Source of the DNA: Perkinsus olseni
Lineage: Eukaryota; Perkinsozoa; Perkinsida
Length of the DNA stretch: 55,380 nucleotides
Direction of reading: 5' to 3'
NCBI GenBank assembly: GCA_013115125.1
Contig: JABANN010000185.1
Location: 1-55,380, forward strand
Under the pieces are notes generated by a model, which worked only from the letters and a program-made list of their open reading frames with translations, made no database searches and was not told where the DNA came from. A program made the translations under genes and the position numbers. Each line of letters opens with the position of its first letter. Position 1 is the stretch's first letter. This document shows, piece after piece, positions 1-11,591 of the stretch.

Positions 1-139
1 TGGGTGGCGACCAACCAACGAACTCCTGTAGAGATGTATCCCACAACTTGAGGCCTGACAAGAGAGCGGAATTCGACATTATTGCTGGTAGGATGGGAAA
101 CACCTTCGCCTTGAATACAATGTGTGCAATCCGTTAGAG

Positions 140-769
140 TCAGGCCTGCACTCGGTGACTGATCGATGTAACAGTAGTCATCATTGCAAGATACTCCATC
201 GTAACTGAAGCAGGATAGATCTCACTAAGACGTCTAGGTTGTACTGAATACGATGAACAGCTCCTGACAGCAGCCCCGCTGTATGCTTGATCTAGGGCGA
301 GGTTAGAAAGGAGGAGGGGGATGAAAACGGCCAGCGCCACACCTGCGTAACAGCGTTGAATACCTAACCTATGGAGAACAGCTGCCTTGAAACAGGAAGG
401 TGTCTTATTCATGATATTAGCCTCCAACTGACCTCCTATAGGAGTAAATCCAGCACCGTAAAGATACCAGGCTAATCGTTCCTTGGAGAAGGACTTCCCA
501 CATAAGGTCGCATCATCTGCACATAAGCTCTTGTCAGCCAGAGCATCTTCCACACTGGGGCGGGCTGATGAGGTCGAAGCCATCTCAGGTGTGATTTGAA
601 AACAGATCCGTGAGATCTGCACAGCCACTTCCCGGAGATACTCACAGGAAGCGTGGCAATCAAACTCGTCGATGCGAGATCGGCATAGAGCAGCCCTTAT
701 GCACAGAAGTTCGGGTTGGGGAAGAAAGGTTTGGCGCTCATGATGCTTACCCTTATCTAAGAGACTCAT
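140..769 (-). CDS. Hypothetical protein with one likely membrane segment
   Basis: An open frame of 209 codons that I do not recognise. Around residues 133-155 is a hydrophobic stretch (GVALAVFIPLLLSNLAL) that could span a membrane. The region before it is mixed polar with several Cys. The first codons overlap a good donor (GTAAGC, near 748) followed by a pyrimidine-rich stretch and an AG near 700, so the true first exon probably lies upstream and the listed Met may be wrong. It has the same orientation as the large gene upstream of it. Coding status is uncertain because no family supports it. Confidence 0.35.
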   Translation of the reverse strand: MSLLDKGKHHERQTFLPQPELLCIRAALCRSRIDEFDCHASCEYLREVAVQISRICFQITPEMASTSSARPSVEDALADKSLCADDATLCGKSFSKERLAWYLYGAGFTPIGGQLEANIMNKTPSCFKAAVLHRLGIQRCYAGVALAVFIPLLLSNLALDQAYSGAAVRSCSSYSVQPRRLSEIYPASVTMEYLAMMTTVTSISHRVQA

Positions 770-1626
770 TCTCGCGCATCGTCGCGGAATAGAATGTTAG
801 CACAAGTTAGAGAGACGGGAACTCTCCAGCACTTTTAATTCCTCCAACAGATTAGAGGATTCCACTAAAGTTCTCTCCGTGGAATGCAAAATCCGAGCCC
901 ATCGTGACGGAACTATATCCTATATAGACTGGTCATTAGTCTGGTCATCATCCATGCAGTTCGTACCGTTCGACACGAAATCCCGGAGTCGAGAACTCGA
1001 CCAGCCTGCACTCGCGTACCTCTCTGTTGTTCATTAAGCGCATGTACGCGTGTACACAACAGCATTTCCTGTGCATGCGTGTACAGCTAATTGCTTACAA
1101 GGAAGTAAGCTCCGGAGAAAACTCTGTCGAGAACTTGTCTCATCTTGCGTTATCTATAAGCGATATCAAAGAACCAACACCCGCGCGGCACCTTCCAGCA
1201 TACCGCCGGAGACTCAGTTAATTGTAACACCCCTCTAAGGATCGAGTGGCTGATGAGGCAGATCACGGACTTCTTTCATGTGCTTCATGTTTTGGCGAGG
1301 TCAGATAAGTCGTTTTGGCCTTTCTCAACTGTAGGCAGATCGACGCGCGTACTTTGGTACAAACTTCGTCAACGCCACGCAGTTTATGAATAGCAAGTTG
1401 GGCGAGACATTGCTGCATCAAAGGATCGGGAGTATCTCCAGTGCGACCCATGGTGAAACGCCTCAACGCTTGTCTGCAAATAGGCCAGTTGATCTCGGAC
1501 ACCCAATAACACTCAAAATGAGTCATTTACAGCAACGCAATGTAATTGGAAAAGCCGTGCACTTGAGTAAAGGGACAGTGATTGTGAACAGCGATGTGGT
1601 ATACAAAAATGGTAATAATCTAACGA
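770..1626. other. Spacer with one possible exon
   Basis: No gene can be assigned. On the minus strand 1263-1526 is open, and its middle part (for example the run RFTMGRTGDTPDPLMQQC) looks codon-like. It ends in a possible 24-nt GT-AG interval, but there is no start, family or homology to support it. The rest shows nothing I can name. Confidence 0.3.
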
Positions 1627-4600
1627 TCAGCTGCCACTCCTATTCACTATTCTGATACGTCTTCGATCCTCGCTATTCACTTCACGCCGGGACCTGCCAT
1701 CGAGTAATTCTCGCTTTCCACGGACTCTGTGGCAGAAAGGCAGGGCAGATCGGGACCCTTCACTCACCGTTTAGTGGGAGCACTGTCCTCTTCCTGCTCA
1801 TCGACGTCGTTGTCGTCCCCACGTACAATATCATCGCTAGTTTCCTCGCAGGATCTACCGTTAGCTCGACAGCCGAACTTCAGGAAAGGGTTGGACTCGA
1901 ACCTCTCGTAAACAGCGTGATCAACAATACGCCACCTGACATTCCACCACCGGTTTAACCTTAGCGGAGCACGGTCTGGCGATGGGATGGACTGTACCAC
2001 TCACTTAGAGCAACTATCACACTGAACCCATCCAATAGCAGCATCCTCACGACCAAGGACTTCGTTGTCCGCTCCAAGTGCTCCATCTGGCGGATCAGCG
2101 CAGGTGACTCCCTCTAAATCAGAACACTCGAACTGGGTCTCGCCTTGGTACCTGCGATGAGATACCAAACTTGATAGTTTGGCAAGAACGGAGGCAATCA
2201 CCGTTGATAGATGGACAGAATGACCCTTCGCCATTTACTGCACTTGGAGCACTGAATCCAGTTATCCTTCGCTGGTGAGGACCGATTCACCGACGCAGAA
2301 GACGAGGATCTGCACCGCAAACGATTCACAATGATGACAGTGATCTCGCGTCACCTTCTAATTCTCAGGGTACGCTTGCGTGTTGGCGGATTCGTCATCT
2401 CGTTCTCAAGAGCCGCAGAAGGTTCCTCAGTAGTAGTAGAAGGGGGTTGATAGGATCTAAGAATGAGGAAGACAACTCTCGACGGACCACAAAGGCAGTT
2501 GCACTCCTACTACCGGCGCGTCAGCTCCCTGTCAGTGAGACTACAGAGTCTGAGCAGGCCACCAACCACGCATTGGGCACCCATCCTAACCTCAGATGGA
2601 GAATAGCGATGACAACGAGCAAGGAGGCGCAGGTCCTCTTGCAGAGGTTCCACGCCACGATAATACCTCTGAAAGGGACACTAACCATTGACCTAGCCGC
2701 GCCGTACGGTCGTCGTACTCTCCGTTGAAGCCTTTGCTCGATCAGGCCCGTCCACATCGGGTATGCATTGTCTACGAGGAAGTCCCTCGGGTAGTCGGCA
2801 GAGTCGAATGGTGACTCGTGTATCAGTAGGCACACTCGTTGCAGCGCGTCAGGCTCGGGTAGCGGTATCGTTGTCTGGAAAGGGGATCATGCCACTCTCG
2901 ACAGGCGTAGAGATGATGAGCCGCACTGACCTGCGGACCCTCCGTGGGTCGATTGGACTGCAGTAGCCAATGCCCTTTCGGTAGAGGAGCTTCTCTCAAT
3001 CTCTCGAACCATGCCAGAATGAGGTCCGATCTAGCCTTACTTGGAGTAGCGGGGTACGTGCACGGTCCGGCAGCGAGGAAGGGATCAGACTCATCTGTAG
3101 AAGTGGCAGCTCATCCTGGTAGTCACTGATGCCTAACGCTCAGCGAATCATTCCCGCGGCATCGAGATCTGTACTGGACCATCCTCATTATCAATCCGTG
3201 ACAGTACAGGGGGATGGTCACGATGATGGCATTCTACAGGATGTTATAGAGTCGATGAGATCTTTCTTGTTGCTGTGCATTGATTATTAGTAAGAAAGGA
3301 AAAGAGTCTTACTATCTGTATATAGCTAATGCAAAGAATAATATGCGCGCTACAATAGTCAATGCACATCAATAAGAGAGATCTTATCGACTCTATAACA
3401 TCCTCTACTAGTATAGTTGTAGCGAACATCGATGGAGATCGACACTCACCTGATATATCGGCAACTTCTTCCTCCTCTGGTGTAAGACACCACGGCCAGC
3501 GCCATGACGATCCATCCACTTCAGCATGATACCCATCAATGGAGCCATTCTCTTCCTCATCATCGAAGGGAGATGTATCTCGTCTGGGGGGTACCAGCTC
3601 CCACGCACAGACGGCGAACGGCTTCCGATCCGATTCATCATCCACTTGTGAGGAGGACGAAGATGAGCTACTGTTATCACCCGGCTCTGTATTGATAACA
3701 TCTCTTACCTGATCGGAGAGAGCTGTGCTCTGAACAACAGGTGAGCCTCGTCATCATCATCTACAGCAGTCCACCTGTACGCGCTGTACTCACATTCATA
3801 TTCTTCCATCCCATCAGTCCTGGTACTGTTACTGTCCATGAGCTAGTCGTCGCTGTCTCCCCTTCCTCTGACCTTGCCTGATCTTCTTGTTGCCCAGCGG
3901 CCAATATGGACACCTCTTCCTCTTCATTAATTTCCTCATTGTAATCCACGATCTCCACAGTACTGAAGTTTTCATCATACTTTATCCGAGCCTGTGACCC
4001 TTCATGGGGAGGGCGGGCCCGCCAGTAGTCCAAAGCGGCCTTCATACGAGGTATGGGGACGAGTAAATCTGCATCACCATCAGAAGGTCGATAATGGAGA
4101 GTGAAGCGTTTGCCTGCTGCCGGGTGAGGGGATAGAACCTGCGTGCTTCAATGCATAGACGAAATCCTCTCACAAGGGCATCTGTGAGAGAACTCACCTC
4201 CATGGTCAGTCGTACCATGACCAAGTTACCAAACGCCGCGATATCAATTGGATTTATGGATTTGCATTCTGCAGCAGCTATACGCCTCTGGTCTTGCTCC
4301 CCCGGGAAAAGGTATGATGGGGGTGGTGAGGTACTGATTCGACAGTCCACCTGTTGAGAGTACCGTATAACATCACAAAACGAGGGAGACCTTTGATGGC
4401 CCTGCTAGCACTCACCGGTGCATGCCTATCAGCAACGCCAGCACACCAGCAGAAGGGATCGACATCATCGTTGGTGAGTAGAAGGTCAGGTCTCTCAGGA
4501 GGGAAATAGCGTACAGCGTCTCCAACTTGTGGCACATAAGTATCAGTATTAGGATTATGACCAGTGACCAAGAGCCATTCCCTCAAGCATTTGAGGCCTC

Positions 4601-7600
4601 TCCAAGCTGGGTCAATGTACTTCTTCAATACATCATTGGTTATCCTCACACTCCTCGGGTGATCAAGAGGAAGACAAGCGTTACATCGGTAGATGCCGTC
4701 GATTAACTTATCCATTTTCTGCCGTTCCTTCAGAGACTCATCGGACCTCAGACACCCGAGATGGGCCGAGGCGCCACGACAGCTCAAACGTGAACCACAG
4801 ATGACCGAAGCGCCAGAGTTCCCGCAAACATGGCAAATTGTACGGCCTGCTCGTCGCAGAACCCGCTTTAGATCTTCCACGACCAAGACGCGTCGGGGCG
4901 CTCCTCCAGTGACTTGAGGCGTTTCTTTGACTTCGACCCGTACACCATCCGCCGCTACTAGACAGGCACTGTGAATATAGACTGATGAGGCGGTATTAGA
5001 ATGCCGTAGGAGCGGGAGGTGGGGGAAGGCTTGGAGACAATCCTCACTGAGAACAATACGACATGTGCCTGGACAGCTGTTGCCGCCGTTGAATTCATCA
5101 CACATTGTATGAGGCGATGCCATCGACCATTGTTAGTAAACGATGACTATTGATCAGTAGTTTCTTACCTAAATTCGGCGAAGGGTCCTAGCAGCTCCCC
5201 GACACACGTCGATGGGCCCGAAGAATGGCAGAGCTCACAAGAGGCGTTAGGCGGTATATCAGCGTTGAAGGCTACAGTATGCACCGAAGGGAGGCCATGT
5301 ATCAGTCTGCGACGAGGACCAGCTGATCCCTCCTCTATAGTGGGCCCTAAGGAAGAGCGACTCCAATCACCGGAGAGGACAGGAGACGCCCCAACATACC
5401 ATCGGCCTCGTGCGTCGTGCTTCGCCTTCCGGTTCGACGTACTCTTCGCCTCCGTCGTCGGCGGCGATGATGCTCTCTCGAGCTCAGCTCATGCCTGGTG
5501 ACCTCTTCATCACCATCACCGCTATCCTCAGACACCTCATCTGTATAATCGGAATCGTACTCCTCATATATCGGAGGCCTGAAGCTTGGTTGTGGAATGT
5601 TGCCAGACTAGAATGCAACTCTCGACCTGTGCACCGTCCGGCCGGATCTCGTCATCATCCCTCTCGGCGCAGGCTCGATTATCGCTGAATCATCGTTGAC
5701 TCCGGAGTGACTGAGGGAGCAAGCTAATGCAGAAGGAAGGAAGGAAGCACATCTTGCACTTACGCAGCTGCCTCTTGAGAATGCCTCATTGGTGTTGCGA
5801 AACCGTCCTCAACGGCAGGAGGCCCATCTCTACCATCGACCCCATCATCGATGCTGATCGGTTGGGCCAGAGGGATAGTATATCTACAGCATTAAAAGTA
5901 CGACCCAATCGGCCCAATCGGCCCAATCGGCCATCGAACACCAACCCCTCCCCTCTTGTTGGTAGTCCTCGCAGATATACAGATTTGGAGCGGCCGCGTT
6001 TGAGCTTTGACGTTGGCCTCGCAGCTCCTGTGTAGAAGCTCTTCGGGTATGGCCTCATGTAAGCATCACAGAGGCGCTCACCGGGAGCAGTGCAATGCAC
6101 CTGAGGGGGAGAGCGATGGGTGGTAGAGCGTAGTGACAGAAGTTGTCGAGTTAATCGACTCACGCCCAAGAAATAATCCCCTTCAAAGAACTGCTCCTGT
6201 AATAGAGTATCTACACCGTTCATAGATGATCTGAGCTGAGCTGTTGAGAAGTAGTGTACCTGGAGGAGGAGGTGGAGTAGCGTTCTTGGTGTAGACCAGC
6301 GGATGATGCCCATGCATACGCATCCGAGGTTGTCGGTAACCACGAAGTCCCCTCTTCCGTCAAATTGCCCGTCGCAGAATTGTCTCGACGAATGGGAGTC
6401 ATCAGAGTGGCAGTTTGAAAGATCGAACCTGCTGGAATGAGTCTCAACAGATTAACAGGTTTGAGAGTAACATACTTATTAATAACCTGCGCACCCTTCT
6501 CGGCATCTATACGCCATAACGTCACACCGCCATCGTAAGAGCAGAGACAGAAGATGCAGGGGGACACAAATTTAGCCTGAAGCAAGGAGCGGTAGTGAGC
6601 TCAGGAAGCAAGTAGTTCCACCATCACGCGTTACCGGTAGGGCCACGTAAACCTCGCCATTGACCAATGAAGGATGTATGACAGCATCGACTAGTCTAGC
6701 CGACGACGCCTCGAACACCTACGGTAGACGATAGGCTGGAACGAGCTCACTACCACTGTACGGAGTGTCATAGTGAAGGGAGAGGACTCACCAGCGCACC
6801 ATAGCGGTACTCTCGGCCTTCGGTTGGAACAGTTGGGGTCTCATCTTTCGAATCCTCTACTGGATTCTCCGCCACACCGCATACAATATACCTGAAAGCT
6901 CTTCATTGTTACTTACCCCTTCTGGTCCGTAGCGTAACTCACCTGTCATCAGCCGTCCAAGAGAAGGTTCGTATAGCGTGATGACCCCAATAGCCCCGGA
7001 CTGATGGACATGCCTGAGGTCCCATGCATGTTGTTAAACACTGACTAGCAGGCCCACCCACCTTCGATAGATTACAGGACGTGATTTCACCATTAATGTA
7101 CGTCCGAACTAACGAGTCCCCAGTGGGGATGATGGGCCGAACCAGCTCTATGTACTCAGGTAGGGGGTTCAATGGGGTCGATAGACGCTGATCGACAAGC
7201 ATCATACTTAAATTAGGGAGGGACAATCCCTACCAGAGCTTCTATCCACTTCTGTCTCGGCCTGGTGTACATCGTCGACGAGGAAAGACGCCAGAGTACG
7301 AGACCGCCATGGTCATCGGACGAAGCACAGTCCCCGCTCAGGTTGTCGAAGCAGATGTGTGACACGACTTGTGTGTGCACGCCGCTGAGCTCAAACCTAG
7401 ATCAATAAACAGTGAGTGGAGAAGCGCACAAGGGAGATGGTACTCCAAGTGATGGTATTTGACCAGTTCAGGATTCCTAGCATCCATTTTCACCGGTCTA
7501 TCGCCATGCGGCTGGACCGAGAACACTCGGACACACTTATCGCTGCACCCGACAGCAAACCAGAAGTTCAAGTAGCCACGATGGTCGCCTTCCAGAATGG

Positions 7601-9000
7601 AGCCTGTGAACCATGAAAATGTGATAAACGTGGAAGATGATAGACATCGGCCTCACCGGAGGGTTCTATCGGCGACTGAGCCTTCGGCCCCGAGAAGGTG
7701 TCGAATCCACGTATGAGCTTACAGTCGACATCAAGATAATATCTGCAAGGGTAAACTCTGGATACGCTAGTAGAGGTAAAGTCACTACTTGCAATATGCC
7801 GTCAAGACCTCCCCTGCGTTATCCCGAGTGACAGTGGCGAGGTCCCATATGAATATCCCACCATCGCAGGTAACCGTTATGAACACCTACCGATAGGCAG
7901 CTACGGCGCTACTAGAGTGTGACGGTGGGTTACTTGCTCGTGATGTTGAGATGGGGAGAAGGCCATGAAGTGGACCTCAGCAGTGAACTGGAGTGCTGTT
8001 AAAGGATGGCTCTGCTGGTCCTCATCGCTCACCTTCCACAACCGAACCTTACACAAAACACCGCCCTGCAGAGTAAGACGAGGGCCGGCCCGGAGGCGAA
8101 GTCACATACTCATAATTTATTACCGTCTTGTCAGTGGCTGAAGAGGCGACTATCGTGTCACAGTAATTAACAGCAGTTTCCATAACCTGGGGGTAGTGAC
8201 AACTAAGGTGATTAGAGATCATAAAGGTCTCGCTGTCAGTACCTCTCCTGTATGCCCAGCCAAGGTCGATTTCAGCCTCCCCGTCTTAGCGTCCCAAACC
8301 CTCAATCGATAGTCATCACCACCAGTCACAATTACACGAGACATGCATGCAAAGCGAACACAATACCTGACAAGTTTCCCTCGTCTTTGGCTGGAGTAGG
8401 GGGTTATCTACACTGGAACAGCCTGGTAGTCGTTTGACCCCTGCGGATTGGGTAGATCATCCTCATTCGGACCCGGTGCTGGGGAACGATGTCCGAATAC
8501 CGACCATACGCGTTGAAGTTTCCGAGAATGCAACACGGACACGGCCAAGGATGAGGGCCGATGAGGTCGGTGGACCTGCAGGAGCGTCCACTGCCTTACG
8601 CGTCAACGAAAGAGCCTGCCACCACTTATGGTAGAATGCTCACCCTTGTCCGCTCAAAAGACGAAGAGTACTGCGAGTGTGGCCCCAGGAGTATTGATGC
8701 CTAACCGACTCACCGTGGAATGCAGCCCTCGCCTCGATATTGAACGGTACACGGATGACCATACCTCGCCGTCACGGTGGGCTGCATCATCGTCTGGATT
8801 CCCCTCGGGATGAAGCAGCGACCTGGGCTACAAACTGCCACAGACAGATCATTGTCACCCGCCCCTCTGCAGCCTCACACCCCTTCCTGAGTCTACCCTG
8901 ACCACGCTACTACCTTCCACTGCAAAGGTCCATGAGTCGGTCTCCCGGGACTCCATGTAAATCCAGATTCCGGATTGCCGAGTAGGGCCTTGGCCTAGGA
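1627..9000 (-). CDS. BRWD/PHIP-like chromatin reader: WD40, ePHD, Tudor-like, bromodomain and two CW zinc fingers
   Basis: A large multi-exon gene; the 5' end is not fixed. WD40 repeats run from about 8.4 to 6.2 kb (RLRVWDAKTGRLKSTLAGHT near 8290; DGGVTLWRIDAEKG near 6520). The post-WD segment EQFFEGDYFLG (near 6180) matches the PHIP motif MFFHSDYRPL. A low-complexity acidic and Arg-rich region follows. An ePHD-like Cys/His cluster lies at about 5.07-4.65 kb, then YVPQVGDAVRYF (near 4520), the BRWD signature. FTLHYRPSDGDADLLVP (near 4090) to WELVPP (near 3600) is the Tudor-like region. The bromodomain is at about 2.9-2.5 kb, with YSPSE where an acetyl-lysine-binding Asn is expected. Tail exons are 2355-2456, 2202-2309, 2005-2151, 1768-1935 and 1627-1726. 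They encode two CW fingers (NWIQCSKCSKW, then GWVQCDSCSK joined to WRIV) and a basic tail. The bromodomain-to-CW junction is phase-compatible across a 57-nt intron (2457-2513). Confidence 0.78.
3238..3404. mobile_element. MITE-like foldback element with 46-bp inverted repeats
   Basis: The left arm 3238-3283 begins AGGATGTTATAGAGTCGAT. The right arm 3359-3404 is its reverse complement with four mismatches over 46 bp. The same four bases, CTAC, flank it on both sides (3234-3237 and 3405-3408), which looks like a target-site duplication. The interior is AT-rich, about 75 bp, with no coding potential. It lies between the Tudor-like and bromodomain exons of the BRWD-like gene, presumably in an intron. 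A non-autonomous DNA transposon is the simplest reading; the superfamily cannot be named from one copy. Confidence 0.8.
5903..5935. repeat. 9-bp tandem repeat coding Gly-Arg-Leu
   Basis: The unit CGGCCCAAT is repeated about three and a half times. Read on the minus strand inside the BRWD-like gene it gives GRLGRLGRLGR. The unit is a multiple of three, so copy-number change would keep the frame. Confidence 0.7.
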
Positions 9001-9459
9001 AGAGCAGTGTAGGAGTCATCCCCTCGCAGTGAAGACTATACCCGTATAGCCCAGATGCCTCGGCCTCGGACCTCAGTACATCAGCAGCTGAAGTCAGTGC
9101 CTGATGAACTCAACGGTACACTGCCTAGGGCGGCATAATCAGTCTAGGGGGGATCATGAGTCGATGCTAGCACGATGCAGAGCAGAACAGGGAAGCCCGA
9201 GCCTAGCTGGGATGCATCGGTCATCTATGGACCAGACCAACGACTTCAAGAGTAGGGGAGAATTTCGTCGTGGAGCGTGGAAATGGATATCCCAGCAGCC
9301 AGCTACTACCCCTCGCTCTTGGAGTGTCTCCAACATCCTCGTTATCAACAGCAACATGTCTCGGCAGTTACCGTCCCTTTCGAGGATATCTCTTCCCTCC
9401 TGTCTATTCATGATGATGATGAGACATCCGCCCTAGGGCTGGGAATGCTGGCCAACTGA

Positions 9460-9931
9460 GTATCACATTCTAGTCGTCACCGTCTATTAGACATTTCACG
9501 AGACCCGGGGTAACATCGCCCAATCGGTTTCCACTTGATTGCTAGTTCCCTCATTAACCTTCTTACTGTGCACGCAAAGACCATCAGTGTAGCAATAGTA
9601 GTGACGAGAAAATGGGTGATAAAAATACGCCGAGCACTCTGCGAACTCACACCACCACACCCGTGTTACCTACGAAGAGACGTATGACCGACACAAGGAG
9701 GGGCAACTGATCGGCAAATGATCCAGTGGCCGAGCGAAGTGCGTGTGAGCTGACACTAGTCCCAGGGAATGCCATCAAGGTTCGAACGGTTACTACCAAT
9801 CCTTTGCAATCCTTTAGGGGTTTGTTTGGCACACTGTTTGGTAACCTCATCATCTAGCATCTCCGTATGTAGCCAGTTGAACCTGAATCAAGACTACGGC
9901 GTCGGGTCGGATGCTACTGACATGGTCATCA
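9460..9931. other. Spacer
   Basis: Nothing firm. A 68-codon minus-strand frame (9647-9853) has no recognisable motif or clear splice context. Confidence 0.3.
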
Positions 9932-10235
9932 TTACCGGTCGTTAATGACCTCTCTTGCGTTGAGCTTCCTCAATTCCTTCGTCCAATACACAGCCGACCC
10001 AGCACGATAGATGAAGGGAAGGGACAGTACGGCCAAGAATGTGGTACCCATGACCGCGGGAGAGCTCCAGAAGGTTGACTGAGATGATGAAGACTATGAA
10101 TGCTACACCAGCAACTACTACTAATACCTCCCTGAATGCTGCCTTGAACCCTCCTGCAGTCTTGAGGCTCTGGACCACACCCGCAGGGTGCGCAGCAGCA
10201 GCAGGGGCTAGACGACCGAAGGCAACCCGGAACAT
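9932..10235 (-). CDS. Small single-pass membrane protein, probably mitochondrial
   Basis: Two exons, 10128-10235 and 9932-10078, separated by a 49-nt GT-AG intron, give 84 residues. The N-terminus (MFRVAFGRLAPAAAAHP) is Arg/Ala-rich with no acidic residues, like a mitochondrial presequence. A hydrophobic segment (VMGTTFLAVLSLPFIYRAG, residues 45-63) is followed by a charged tail (YWTKELRKLNARE). The size and layout resemble small accessory subunits of respiratory or ATP synthase complexes, but I do not recognise the family. The unspliced frame also stays open, yet splicing gives a better membrane segment and charged tail. Confidence in the gene is fair and in the role low. Confidence 0.6.
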
Positions 10236-11591
10236 TCAAGTAGAAAACCAGACAACTGTAACAACACACCAATCTCATTACGATGCACGTCCATATCAAT
10301 CCACAGAGTGAGCGGTACGCAGTCCACTACGAGTCATCTCGGAGAGATGGTTCTCATCCTGCATGTCTTCCAGAGTTTAATCTCTCCAGATAATGACATA
10401 TAATGAAAGAGATCCTAATAGTTTCATCCCGAGCGAGGGACAACAAACTGAGCGCAACCTTATCGAGCCACTCGAACACGACTAGATACCGTAGGTGGGG
10501 TCATCTGGCAGCCCGTCAAGGCTGAATTCATGGGGTAAAACTGTCGTCATTCCAGCGCCTTCGAAAGGTGCCGAGCCACAGCAAAGTTCGTACCTAGTCC
10601 GCTCAGTAGTAAATAATTACTAACACCAGTGGTTACTGAACGTCCCCCGTCCAACAGTCCTCTGCTCCCCGAGGCCTCCCTGACGCTGTACTGCAGCACC
10701 GTTCACAGGTGTAGTGGTCATGGTCGAAGCATGCTGGAAGGGAAGTCGGTGGACATCCTGCTTGACTATGCATCACAAGCATGGCATATGATACGGAGTG
10801 TAGCAACATTTGGTACTGCCGTGGAGGTACAGTAATAGCCCAACTCACTAAGCATTGACAACCACGATGTTTCCAACAGTAACGATGAAATCCCCTGTAT
10901 CCCAGGGGTATTTTCTCTACGCCGCTGATCACCGTACGCTGGATGTGAAAATTTCGCGGACGCATCTCGATCTAGATCCGCAGAAATACAAGCCCGCTGG
11001 GGAAGCGTTCAAGGCCCCACAGGATCAACGTCAGCACTCCAGATGGTTAGTAGACATCTTCGGAGGTGCTATAACGCTTCCAGGATCGCTAGTCACACGT
11101 TCGATCCTTTTTTGAGTGTGAACGGAATTATACACATCGGACGTGGTAAAATATTGACATCACAAGTGAGACGTTTACCAAACTTAACCGGCCAGGCGAA
11201 CAAGCAGCGCCCCAAGCAGCAGAGGCCAATCAATTGTGGGTCGTATAGACATGCTCAGACAGATAGATGCAACTGAAGGAGCGCTCTTCAGAGATTGATT
11301 GAAACCGTTATGAATCCTGTGAGCGTCGCGCGCCACGAAATTCGTGACGCCGGAGAGGAGACACACGAACGCATCTTGGAACACTAACACGGAGTCCTAC
11401 TATTCGCTTATGCTGGCAGCAGTTTTTGCATTATTTTCTATTATCTAACCTCGGACGTCTAGTCTGAATTCGTATTTTACACGTACCATGCAACACAAGA
11501 GTAATGGACTGCTGTCCTACAGCAACGCCCTCACGACACGGTACCGATGACCGGCGTATCAACTTGATACTAATATCGTTTCTCTTTTCAG
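10236..11591. other. Divergent strand-switch spacer
   Basis: The minus-strand block ends here and the plus-strand block begins. Several short frames exist on both strands; for example, on plus 10855-11115 the run QGYFLYAADHRTLDV could be an upstream exon of the kinase. None carries a motif I trust. If transcription starts between divergent blocks, this is where a promoter would lie, but I see no specific promoter motif. Confidence 0.3.

Noticed and set aside
2645-2668. Another 24-nt intron in the bromodomain exon
   Set aside because: The phase fails; a 50-nt intron with donor GTACGA after QRR keeps phase and the RYYRGVEPL motif.
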